Below are positions 1 to 5,675 of a stretch of DNA of 9,698 nt, piece by piece. Positions within the stretch are counted from its first letter, which is position 1; every line of letters starts with the position of its first letter. The DNA comes from AC-32 sp035455605 (GTDB taxonomy: Bacteria > Actinomycetota > Thermoleophilia > Gaiellales > Gaiellaceae): assembly GCA_035455605.1 (NCBI GenBank), contig DATIER010000276.1, positions 1 to 9,698 on the forward strand. Direction: 5' to 3'. The notes beneath the pieces are model-generated. The model was given only the letters and a program-made list of their open reading frames with translations. It was not told the DNA's origin and made no database searches. Position numbers and translations under genes: made by a program.

Positions 1-87
1 GCGGTTGCGCAGCGTGTGGAACGAGCCCTCGCGCCCGGTCGCGCCCTGGACGACGAGCTTCGTGCTCCGGTCGACGATGATCGCCAC
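1..87 (-). CDS. sucD: Succinyl-CoA ligase alpha subunit, N-terminal fragment
   Basis: Only the first 29 codons are in the window; the gene runs off the left edge. The fragment begins MAIIVDRSTKLVVQG and continues ATGREGSFHT, the classic N-terminus of the alpha subunit of succinyl-CoA ligase. In the family this opens the CoA-binding Rossmann domain, and the TGREG segment sits near the CoA site. With SucC the enzyme interconverts succinyl-CoA and succinate with substrate-level phosphorylation in the TCA cycle. The start is a GTG, chosen because it gives the family N-terminus and has a good ribosome binding site 7 nt upstream (GAGGAAGG, 95-102). The GTG lies 2 nt after the stop codon of the methyltransferase gene, so the genes are one transcription unit. 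The catalytic histidine lies outside the window. Confidence 0.93.
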   Translation of the reverse strand, partial: MAIIVDRSTKLVVQGATGREGSFHTLRNR

Positions 88-89
88 GG

Positions 90-728
90 CTACACCTTCC
101 TCGCGCGGATCAGGATCTTGGTGTCGGTGTAGCCGCCCTGCGGGTCGACCCGGTCGCCCAGCAGCTCCCGGACTCGCACGCGCTCGGGCCCGGTGCAGCC
201 GGTGCGCTCGCACCAGGCGGCGAAGTCGCGCCGCTTCTGCTGGAGCGCGACCTCCTCGACGCGCAGGCCCGCCTCCTCGAGGAACGAGCGCCACTCCTGC
301 TCGGAATACGAGCGTATGTGCGAAGGGTCGTGCAGCCGCTCGGCCTCCTCGACGTCCTCGCCGTCGTAGAGCGTGTCCTCGATCAGCACAACGCGGCGCG
401 CGACGCGGGCCATCTCGCCGGTGGCGACGCGGATGTCCGAGAAGTGATGCGGGGCGATCCGGGTCGCGACCGTGTCGAAGCTTTCGTCCGCGAACGGGAT
501 GTGCTCGGCAGGCGCCAGCACGTCGGCGCGCATCCCGGGCGCCGGGTCGAGCGTCGTCACCTGCAGGCCGCGGTCGCGAAGGCGCCGCGCGACGTGCCCG
601 CCGCCCGTGGCCACGTCGAGCGCCGTTCTGCCCTCGGCCCACGAGACGAGCAGGTCGAGGTCGCGACCCTCGCGGTGGGTATCGCTCTCGGCGTACGCCT
701 CTGCGCGTCCCGACCAGACATCGGTCAT
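90..728 (-). CDS. Class I SAM-dependent methyltransferase between sucC and sucD
   Basis: The 212-residue protein is a soluble class I (Rossmann-fold) methyltransferase of the Methyltransf_11/UbiE-like type. Visible motifs are the SAM-binding loop LDVATGGGHVA (residues 37-47), an acidic end of strand 2 at TLDPAPGM (Asp61), and FDTVATRIAPHHFSD (84-98). The RIAPHHF segment and the later LHDPSHIRSYSEQEW (132-146) recall Bacillus subtilis YcgJ-type methyltransferases, whose substrate is not established to my knowledge. The length is normal and no key motif is missing. The ATG overlaps the sucC stop as ATGA (725-728), with a GGTGGAG ribosome binding site 8 nt upstream inside sucC, so translation is probably coupled. 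Its stop is 2 nt before sucD. That position implies expression together with both ligase subunits. Substrate is unknown: a small molecule or a ligase subunit are both only possibilities. Confidence 0.88.
   Translation of the reverse strand: MTDVWSGRAEAYAESDTHREGRDLDLLVSWAEGRTALDVATGGGHVARRLRDRGLQVTTLDPAPGMRADVLAPAEHIPFADESFDTVATRIAPHHFSDIRVATGEMARVARRVVLIEDTLYDGEDVEEAERLHDPSHIRSYSEQEWRSFLEEAGLRVEEVALQQKRRDFAAWCERTGCTGPERVRVRELLGDRVDPQGGYTDTKILIRARKV
95..102 (-). promoter_or_regulatory. Ribosome binding site of sucD
   Basis: On the minus strand the sequence reads GAGGAAGG, 7 nt before the GTG at 87. It lies inside the last codons of the methyltransferase gene and fixes the GTG as the sucD start. 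It shows that sucD keeps its own ribosome entry site and does not depend only on coupling to the gene before it. Confidence 0.65.
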
Positions 729-1867
729 GCGGCGAGCTCCACCGCGCGGCGCGCCGCGTCGAGCATCGTCGCCTCGGTGTGGAGGTTCGACGGCGCCGCG
801 CCCGCGAGGATCTCGCGTCCCTCCTCGGCGTTCGTGCCGTCGAGCCGGACGACGATCGGCTGCTCGATCGTCAGCTGCTCGAGCGCCTGCAGGATGCCCC
901 GCGCGACCTCGTCGCCGCGCGTGATCCCGCCGAAGATGTTGAAGAGGATCGAGCGCACCTGCGGGTCGGCGGTGATCACCTCGAGCGCGTCGACCACTCC
1001 CTGGGCGTCGCCGCCGCCGCCGAGGTCGCAGAAGTTCGCCGGGCGGCCGCCCGCGAGCGCGATCACGTCGAGCGTCGACATCACGAGCCCGGCGCCGTTG
1101 CCGAGGATCCCGACCTCCCCGTCGAGCTTCACGTACGTGACGTGCTTCTCGCGGGCCGCGCGCTCCTCGGCCGGATAGGCCTCCAGGTCGTACATCTCCG
1201 CGATCTCCGAGTGCTTGTAGAGCGCGTTGTCGTCGACCGTGAACTTGGAGTCGAGCGCGCGGATCTCGCCCTCGGGCGTGACGATCAGCGGGTTGATCTC
1301 GCAGAGCATCGCGTCGCTCTCGACGAAGCAGCGATAGAGTTTCTCGACGATCGCGAGCAGCTGCTTTTGCTCGTTCGAGTCGTCGATGCCGGCGCCGTAG
1401 ATCAGCTGCCGCGCCTGGTAGGGCTGGTACCCCTCGAGCGGGTCGACGTGCAGGCGCGCGAGCGCGTCGGGGTTGTTCGCCGCCACCTCCTCGATCTCGA
1501 CGCCGCCTTCCTTCGTGAGCATGAAGAGCGATTTCTTCAGGCCCCGGTCGAAGGTGACGGACAGGTAGTACTCCCTCGCGATCTCCGACGCGCTCTCGAT
1601 CCAGAGCTTGCGGACGACGTGTCCGCGGATGTCGAGGCCGAGGATCTCCTCCGCCTTGCGCTCGGCGTCGTCGGGGTCGTCGGCGAGCTTCACGCCGCCC
1701 GCCTTGCCGCGGCCGCCGGTCAGCACCTGCGCCTTGACCACGACCTGACCTCCGAGCTCTGCCGCCGCCGCCCGCGCCTCGGCCGGCGTGACCGCCAGGC
1801 GGCCTTCGGAGGTCGGGATCCCGAACCGCCGGAAGAGCTCCTTGCCCTGGTACTCGTAGAGGTCCAC
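725..1867 (-). CDS. sucC: Succinyl-CoA ligase (ADP-forming) beta subunit
   Basis: The 380-residue protein matches the SucC family in length and order of motifs. An ATP-grasp domain fills the N-terminal half, starting MDLYEYQGKELF, with the glycine-rich loop LTGGRGKAGGVK (49-60). CEINPL (189-194) supplies Asn192 and LDSKF supplies Asp206; by alignment to E. coli SucC (Asn199, Asp213) these bind Mg2+. The C-terminal ligase domain shows GNGAGLVMSTLD (256-267), NFCDLGGGG (278-286) and NIFGGITRGD (310-319), the succinate and phosphate binding region. With SucD it makes ATP or GTP from succinyl-CoA in the TCA cycle. The GTG at 1867 gives the exact family N-terminus. No clear Shine-Dalgarno precedes it (the 9 nt upstream are CCG repeats), and a TAGCAT box ends 9 nt before it, so it may be leaderless. 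It is the first gene of the sucC-methyltransferase-sucD operon. Confidence 0.96.
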   Translation of the reverse strand: MDLYEYQGKELFRRFGIPTSEGRLAVTPAEARAAAAELGGQVVVKAQVLTGGRGKAGGVKLADDPDDAERKAEEILGLDIRGHVVRKLWIESASEIAREYYLSVTFDRGLKKSLFMLTKEGGVEIEEVAANNPDALARLHVDPLEGYQPYQARQLIYGAGIDDSNEQKQLLAIVEKLYRCFVESDAMLCEINPLIVTPEGEIRALDSKFTVDDNALYKHSEIAEMYDLEAYPAEERAAREKHVTYVKLDGEVGILGNGAGLVMSTLDVIALAGGRPANFCDLGGGGDAQGVVDALEVITADPQVRSILFNIFGGITRGDEVARGILQALEQLTIEQPIVVRLDGTNAEEGREILAGAAPSNLHTEATMLDAARRAVELAA

Positions 1868-1876
1868 CGGCGGCGG

Positions 1877-1882
1877 ATGCTA
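1877..1882 (-). promoter_or_regulatory. Candidate -10 element of sucC
   Basis: The minus strand reads TAGCAT, fitting the actinobacterial TANNNT -10 consensus, and ends 9 nt before the sucC GTG. Transcription would start at or next to the start codon, in keeping with the absence of a ribosome binding site. No convincing TTGACA-like -35 box is seen 16-19 bp upstream. The call rests on sequence and spacing only. Confidence 0.35.
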
Positions 1883-1902
1883 TCCGCGCGGCGTCGTTCG
1901 AG

Positions 1903-1929
1903 CGGCACCCCGGTGTCAGACGGGTGCCG
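1903..1929. repeat. Hairpin carrying the first CCCGGTGTCAGAC copy
   Basis: CGGCACCC (1903-1910) and GGGTGCCG (1922-1929) form a perfect 8-bp inverted repeat around an 11-nt loop. The motif CCCGGTGTCAGAC occupies 1909-1921 and recurs in the same orientation at 1985-1997. The hairpin lies in the 146-bp gap between the carboxylase alpha gene and sucC. It could terminate the upstream minus-strand transcript, but no run of T follows on either strand. It is more likely one unit of a dispersed repeat. Confidence 0.6.
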
Positions 1930-1986
1930 TAACCGTCACGAACTTTCCACAGATCGGCACGCAGACTCGACCCGCGCGGGCGAACC

Positions 1987-2001
1987 CGGTGTCAGACACC
2001 G
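1987..2001. repeat. REP-like palindrome CGGTGTCAGACACCG
   Basis: CGGTGTC and GACACCG form perfect 7-bp arms around a single central A. The left part is the second copy of the CCCGGTGTCAGAC motif. The palindrome lies 12 bp downstream of the carboxylase alpha stop codon on the minus strand. Short GGTGTC/GACACC palindromes recall REP-type intergenic repeats; that is resemblance only, since copy number cannot be seen from one window. The DNA between the two copies (1930-1984) holds a short CCCGCGCGGG palindrome (1971-1980) and no supported gene. Confidence 0.6.
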
Positions 2002-2013
2002 TGACCGCCACGG

Positions 2014-3780
2014 CTACCCGGCGTCGACGATCACGCAGATCGCCTGGCCGTTGCCCACCGCCTGACCGGGCTCGACGGCGAGCTCCGTCACGCGGCCGCT
2101 GCGGTGGGCGGAGATCTCGTTCTCCATCTTCATCGCCTCGACGATGCAGATCACCTGGCCAGCCTCGACCTCGTCACCCTCGGCGACCTCGACCGCCAAC
2201 ACGGTTCCCTGCATCGGCGTCACCACCGCGTCCTTGGCGCCGGTGTGCGCACCGCTTCGCGCCCGCTCCTGCCGCCGCCGGGCGAGCTCCGCATGCGGCG
2301 GCTCGGGCACGAGCGCCTCGACCTCGTAGCGCTTCCCGTCGAGCTCGAGGCTCAGCCGGCGCGTGCGCGTCGGCGCGCCGTCGGCCGCGGCCGGCACCGC
2401 CGCCGACCGCCGCGAGAGCTCCTCGGCACGCGCCGCCAGCTCCTCCGACTCGACGATGCCGTGGCAGGTCGCGCCCTCGACGAAGCACGGATGCTCCAGC
2501 AGCGCACGGTGAAACCCGAGCAGCGTCGTGATGCCGCCGATCTCGTACTCGTCGAGCGCGCGCAGCATCCGGCGCCGCGCGTGCTCGCGGTCGACGCCGT
2601 GCACGATCAGCTTCGCGACCAGCGGGTCGTACAGGCCCGGCACCTCGGAGCCCGCCACGACGCCCGAGTCGACCCGCACGCCCGGGCCGCCCGGCTCGCG
2701 ATAGCTCGTGATCAGCCCCGGCGTCGGCAGGAAGCCGCTGGAGGGGTCCTCGGCGTTGATCCGGCACTCGATCGCGTGCCCGTTCAGCCGCACGTCTTCC
2801 TGGCGCAGCGAGAGCGGCTCCCCGGCGGCGATCAGCACCTGCTCGCGCACGAGGTCGAGCCCGGTCGCCATCTCCGTCACCGTGTGCTCGACCTGAATGC
2901 GGGTGTTCATCTCGAGGAAGAAGTACTCGCCCTCGCGGGAGAGCAGGCCCTCGATCGTGCCGGCGCTGCGGTACCCGACCGCGCGCGCCGCTTCGACCGC
3001 GATCTCGCCGATCCGCGTGCGCAGCGCCTCGTCCACGGCCGGCGAGGGCGTCTCCTCGACGAGCTTCTGGTGGCGACGCTGGATCGTGCAGTCGCGCTCG
3101 CCGAGGAAGAGCACGTTGCCGTGGCCGTCGGCGAGCACCTGGGCTTCGACGTGGCGCGGGTCCTCGAGGTAGCGCTCGATGTAGACGGTCGCGTCGGAGA
3201 AGTACGCCTGGCCCTCGCGCTGCGCCGACTCGAGCGCGCGCTCGGCCTCGTCCGGGCCGGCCACCACCTTCAGGCCCTTCCCGCCGCCGCCGGACGACGC
3301 CTTGATCGCGAGCGGCCAGCCGAGCTCCTCGCCGAGCCGCACGACGTCGGCGGCCGAGGTGACCGCCGCAGTCGTGCCCGGCACGATCGGCACGCCGGCC
3401 GCGGCCATCCGCTCCCGGGCTGCAGTCTTCGAGCCCATGATCTCGATCGCCGAGCCGGGCGGCCCGATCCAGACGAGGCCGGCGCGCGAGACCTCACGCG
3501 CGAAGCCGGCGTTCTCGGCCAGGAAGCCGTAGCCGGGATGGACGGCCTCGGCCCCGGCGCGCCGCGCCACGTCGATCAGCCGCTCCTGGACGAGGTAGCT
3601 CTCGGACGCCGGGCCGGGCCCGACGAGGTAGGCCTCGTCGGCGACCTGCACGTGCAGGGAGCCGCGGTCGACCTCCGAGTAGACGGCGACCGTGCCGATG
3701 CCGAGCTCACGGAGCGTGCGGAAGATCCGCACCGCGATCTCGCCGCGATTCGCCACCAGGACCTTCGAGAAGGGCGCCAT
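2014..3780 (-). CDS. accC: Acyl-CoA carboxylase alpha subunit (biotin carboxylase + biotin carrier)
   Basis: The 588-residue protein carboxylates its own biotin with ATP and bicarbonate, then passes the carboxyl group to a beta subunit. It opens FSKVLVANRGEIAVRI, followed by AVHPGYGFLAEN (79-90), the ATP-grasp glycine loop SSGGGGKGLK (162-171), and FLEMNTRIQVEH (288-299) with the metal and catalytic residues Glu290, Asn292, Arg294 and Glu298. The biotinyl domain carries EAMKMEN with the acceptor Lys551. Length and layout match actinobacterial AccA-type alpha chains (about 590 residues; called accA there, accC in E. coli terms). The ATG at 3780 is preferred over one at 3804: the family N-terminus begins right after it and a GAGAGAA stretch lies 10 nt upstream. 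A beta-subunit gene lies on the same strand at 8313. The substrate, acetyl- or propionyl-CoA, is set by the beta subunit. Confidence 0.94.
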   Translation of the reverse strand: MAPFSKVLVANRGEIAVRIFRTLRELGIGTVAVYSEVDRGSLHVQVADEAYLVGPGPASESYLVQERLIDVARRAGAEAVHPGYGFLAENAGFAREVSRAGLVWIGPPGSAIEIMGSKTAARERMAAAGVPIVPGTTAAVTSAADVVRLGEELGWPLAIKASSGGGGKGLKVVAGPDEAERALESAQREGQAYFSDATVYIERYLEDPRHVEAQVLADGHGNVLFLGERDCTIQRRHQKLVEETPSPAVDEALRTRIGEIAVEAARAVGYRSAGTIEGLLSREGEYFFLEMNTRIQVEHTVTEMATGLDLVREQVLIAAGEPLSLRQEDVRLNGHAIECRINAEDPSSGFLPTPGLITSYREPGGPGVRVDSGVVAGSEVPGLYDPLVAKLIVHGVDREHARRRMLRALDEYEIGGITTLLGFHRALLEHPCFVEGATCHGIVESEELAARAEELSRRSAAVPAAADGAPTRTRRLSLELDGKRYEVEALVPEPPHAELARRRQERARSGAHTGAKDAVVTPMQGTVLAVEVAEGDEVEAGQVICIVEAMKMENEISAHRSGRVTELAVEPGQAVGNGQAICVIVDAG

Positions 3781-3802
3781 ATCGCACGTATTCTCTCTGT
3801 CC
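3781..3802. promoter_or_regulatory. 22-bp divergent start region with candidate pgsA -10
   Basis: Only 22 bp separate the minus-strand carboxylase ATG (3780) from the plus-strand pgsA ATG (3803). On the plus strand TATTCT (3789-3794) resembles a -10 box and ends 8 nt before the pgsA ATG. pgsA has no ribosome binding site here, so a leaderless transcript is plausible. Promoter elements for both genes must reach into the opposite coding sequences. The -35 match is weak. Confidence 0.4.
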
Positions 3803-4348
3803 ATGACCGTCGCGGATCAGTTGACGCTCGCGCGCGTGCTGGCGGTGCCCGTCGTCATCGTCCTCTTCCTCGCCGACTTCCACGGCCACGACTACTGGGC
3901 GACGGGCGTCTTCATCGCAGCGATGACGACGGACTGGTTCGACGGGCAGGTAGCGCGCCGCAGCGGGCGCACCTCCTCGCTGGGCTCGCTGCTCGACCCC
4001 GTGGCCGACAAGCTGCTCGTGCTCTCGACGCTGATCATGCTCGTCGACGCCGGCGTCTTCCCGGGTTGGATGGTCGCCGCGATCGTGGCGCGCGAGTTCC
4101 TCGTCTCCGGGCTGCGTCTGGCGGCGCTGGAGCGCGGCGTGGTCATGCACGCGCGCGACCTCGGCAAGCTGAAGACGTGGTCGCAGGCGACGGCGGCGGC
4201 GATCGGCGGCTTCGCGGCGGCCGGGGCGTGGGACGACTCGGTCGCCTGGTGGGCGCTGCTGATCGCCCTCTGCCTGACCTGGCTGTCGGGCCTGGACTAC
4301 GCGCGCCTGGCGCCGGGCTTGCTCAGCGGGCGCACGGCGTCGCCGTAG
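3803..4348 (+). CDS. pgsA: CDP-diacylglycerol--glycerol-3-phosphate 3-phosphatidyltransferase
   Basis: The 181-residue integral membrane enzyme transfers a phosphatidyl group from CDP-diacylglycerol to glycerol-3-phosphate, the committed step to phosphatidylglycerol and cardiolipin. The complete CDP-alcohol phosphatidyltransferase signature is present: Asp44, Asp47, Gly48, Ala51, Arg52, Gly61, Asp65 and Asp69 (DWFDGQVAR, then GSLLDPVAD). Hydrophobic stretches near residues 10-25, 33-43, 71-82, 88-103, 129-142 and 147-163 fit the usual six-helix fold. ATG 3803 gives the typical short lead (MTVADQLTLARV); a longer in-frame reading from 3692 would run through the carboxylase N-terminus and is rejected. 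The last 52 bp overlap the 3' end of the minus-strand 66-codon gene. A related CDP-alcohol transferase such as phosphatidylinositol-phosphate synthase is less likely, because the short N-terminus and the LTLARVLAVP start are PgsA-like. Confidence 0.9.
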   Translation: MTVADQLTLARVLAVPVVIVLFLADFHGHDYWATGVFIAAMTTDWFDGQVARRSGRTSSLGSLLDPVADKLLVLSTLIMLVDAGVFPGWMVAAIVAREFLVSGLRLAALERGVVMHARDLGKLKTWSQATAAAIGGFAAAGAWDDSVAWWALLIALCLTWLSGLDYARLAPGLLSGRTASP

Positions 4349-4497
4349 CGCTCCGAGAACTCGACGTTCTCGCGGATCGCGCGCTGTCGCCAGACGCTGC
4401 GGTAGGCCGGCGGCAGCGGATCGCGTGAGAGCAGCTCCTCGACGGCTGCCACGACGGCGTCCCGCTCCTCGGGCTCCGGACTGATCCGCAGGTCCAC
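4297..4497 (-). CDS. Small soluble protein, possible acyl-CoA carboxylase epsilon subunit
   Basis: The 66-residue protein begins MDLRISPEPEERDAVVAAV, continues with an acidic helix EELLSRDPLPPAY, then SVWRQRAIRENV, and ends in a basic tail. It has no membrane segment or signal peptide. Size, the N-terminal strand followed by a PEPEERDAVVAAVEELL helix, and a single conserved-looking Trp before a basic stretch resemble the small epsilon subunits that stabilise actinobacterial acyl-CoA carboxylases. Carboxylase alpha and beta genes flank it at about 0.5 and 3.8 kb on the same strand. No catalytic motif backs this, so the function is an inference. The GTG start has no ribosome binding site, but TAGGCT ends 6 nt before it. 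Its 3' end overlaps pgsA by 52 bp tail-to-tail, so a spurious reading frame is a remaining alternative. Confidence 0.6.
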   Translation of the reverse strand: MDLRISPEPEERDAVVAAVEELLSRDPLPPAYRSVWRQRAIRENVEFSERYGDAVRPLSKPGARRA

Positions 4498-4503
4498 GGC
4501 GGC

Positions 4504-4509
4504 AGCCTA
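4504..4509 (-). promoter_or_regulatory. Candidate -10 element of the 66-codon gene
   Basis: The minus strand reads TAGGCT (TANNNT), 6 nt before the GTG at 4497. The spacing would place the transcript start on or next to the start codon, and no ribosome binding site is seen, as expected for a leaderless transcript. No clear -35 box is visible. The 47-bp gap 4498-4544 also serves as the upstream region of the divergent NlpC/P60 gene and holds a short hairpin, GGCCC/GGGCC (4512-4516 and 4522-4526). Confidence 0.35.
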
Positions 4510-4544
4510 AAGGCCCTGCGCGGGCCGGCCGATGGGAACCACGG

Positions 4545-5588
4545 ATGAGTCGCCTCCTCGCCGCTCTCGCCTGCTGCGCGCTCCTGGCCGCGCCGTCAGC
4601 CGTCGCCGCCGGCCGCTCGACCCCGGGCCCGGCGCCGGTCTCGTGGGCGCAGCCGCAGATCAAGCTGGTCGTCAACCACGGCCTGATGGCGAAGAGCGTC
4701 ACCTCCTTCCGCGCCGACGACACGCTGACCCAGGGCGAGCTCACGACGCTCGTCTCGGGCCTGACGAAGCGCGCGGCGAGCGTGCCGGCCGACCCGACCG
4801 CCCCCGTGACGGTGACGCAGCTCGACGCGCGCCTCGTGCGCGCGCTCGACCTCGGCAGCGCTGCGAAGACGTTCTACGACGGCGCCCGCGCGGTCGGCCT
4901 CGCGGTTCCCGCCCGCTTCGGCACCGAGACGGTTGCGCGCCTGCTGGGCCTGCGCATCAACCACCCGGCCGCGCGCGACGACCTCGAGCTGCTGCCGAGC
5001 GACCCGGTGACGCGCGCCGAGACCGCCTACTCCGTCGCCCGGATCCTCCGTTTCCAGGGCTGGGAGACGCAGTCGGTCGAGGATGCGGCGGCGACGTTCG
5101 AGCTCGAGTCGCTGAGCGCCTGGCAGACGCGCGTGCTGAACACCGCCGTCCGCTTCGTCGGCTTCCCCTACGTCTGGGGCGGCACGAGCGAGAAACCCGA
5201 GGCGCCGTTCGGGATCGAGGCGCACGGCGGCTTCGACTGCTCCGGCTTCGTCTGGCGCGTCTACAAGCTGCAGGCCTACCCGGGCGGCTCGTCGCTGTCG
5301 GCGACGATCAAGGGCCGCACGACGTATCAGATGAGCGGCGAGGTGCCGAAGGCGAAGCGGATCCCGTTCACGAAGCTCCAGCCGGCAGATGTCGTCTTCT
5401 TCGGCCCCAAGGGCCCGAGCTCGACGGCCGCCTCCGTCGGCCACGCCGGCATCTACCTCGGCAACGGTTGGATGATCCACTCGTCCGGCCAGGGCGTGGC
5501 CGTGACGCCGCTCACGGGCTGGTACCGCCAGCAGTTCGCGTGGGCGCGCCGGCCGCTCGCCGAGGCCGGCCTCACCGCCACCCGCTGA
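4545..5588 (+). CDS. Secreted NlpC/P60 cell-wall peptidase with SLH-like N-terminal region
   Basis: The 347-residue protein is exported: MSRLLAALACCALLAAPSAVAA is a signal peptide, with likely cleavage after AVAA (residue 22). Two stretches look like S-layer homology units, about 34-73 (SWAQPQIKLVVNHGLM, then FRADDTLTQGELTTLV) and 107-170 (ending DPVTRAETAYSVARIL). The C-terminal NlpC/P60 domain, about 193-336, has the catalytic Cys232 in GGFDCSGFVWRVY, His300 in VGHAGIYLGNGWMIH and a third polar residue at His312. The family cleaves peptide bonds in peptidoglycan stem peptides, most often gamma-D-Glu to diamino acid. The protein probably acts outside the membrane in wall remodelling, with the SLH-like part binding wall polymers. 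ATG 4545 is the only start that gives the signal peptide; its ribosome binding site is weak. The frame matching SLH is partial, so that domain is less certain than the peptidase. Confidence 0.88.
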   Translation: MSRLLAALACCALLAAPSAVAAGRSTPGPAPVSWAQPQIKLVVNHGLMAKSVTSFRADDTLTQGELTTLVSGLTKRAASVPADPTAPVTVTQLDARLVRALDLGSAAKTFYDGARAVGLAVPARFGTETVARLLGLRINHPAARDDLELLPSDPVTRAETAYSVARILRFQGWETQSVEDAAATFELESLSAWQTRVLNTAVRFVGFPYVWGGTSEKPEAPFGIEAHGGFDCSGFVWRVYKLQAYPGGSSLSATIKGRTTYQMSGEVPKAKRIPFTKLQPADVVFFGPKGPSSTAASVGHAGIYLGNGWMIHSSGQGVAVTPLTGWYRQQFAWARRPLAEAGLTATR

Positions 5589-5592
5589 ACGT

Positions 5593-5608
5593 TCCCCCTT
5601 CCGGGGGA
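5593..5608 (+). terminator. Hairpin 4 nt after the NlpC/P60 stop, possible terminator
   Basis: TCCCCC (5593-5598) and GGGGGA (5603-5608) form a 6-bp stem with a TTCC tetraloop. It begins 4 nt past the stop codon. No T-run follows (the next bases are TGTGGCG), so it is not a canonical intrinsic terminator. It could be a U-less terminator or a structure in the leader of the next small gene. The rest of the gap to 5663 shows no clear promoter box or known riboswitch. Confidence 0.35.
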
Positions 5609-5663
5609 TGTGGCGCCGCGCACGAGCGGGAAGAATCGGCCCGTCCTTTGTAAGCCGCCGACT

Positions 5664-5670
5664 GGGGAGG
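5664..5670 (+). promoter_or_regulatory. Strong ribosome binding site of the 35-residue peptide
   Basis: GGGGAGG lies 5 nt before the GTG at 5676. It is the best Shine-Dalgarno match in the window and is the main reason for calling the short reading frame that follows a gene. Confidence 0.65.
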
Positions 5671-5675
5671 TTGAC

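Noticed and set aside
1919..2013. 31-codon minus-strand frame (GTG at about 2013) after the carboxylase alpha stop
   Set aside because: It runs through both repeat motifs, has no ribosome binding site and shows no domain or membrane feature.
5..2065. Very long open frame on the plus strand opposite sucC and the methyltransferase
   Set aside because: Its product is Arg/Ala/Val/Asp-rich with no recognisable motif, and it mirrors genes with full family motifs on the other strand. High GC keeps stops rare.
3781..3804. ATG at 3804 as start of the carboxylase alpha gene
   Set aside because: It adds eight residues (MDRENTCD) not typical of the family and overlaps the pgsA ATG; the ATG at 3780 directly precedes the conserved FSKVLVANRGEIAVRI.
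2104..4428. 774-codon open frame on the plus strand opposite the carboxylase alpha gene and running through pgsA
   Set aside because: Low-complexity product, overlaps two well-supported genes in other frames, no ribosome binding site or motif.
5589..5675. Possible c-di-GMP riboswitch before the GGDEF/HD-GYP operon
   Set aside because: The conserved GEMM core segments are not present; only a simple hairpin is seen.
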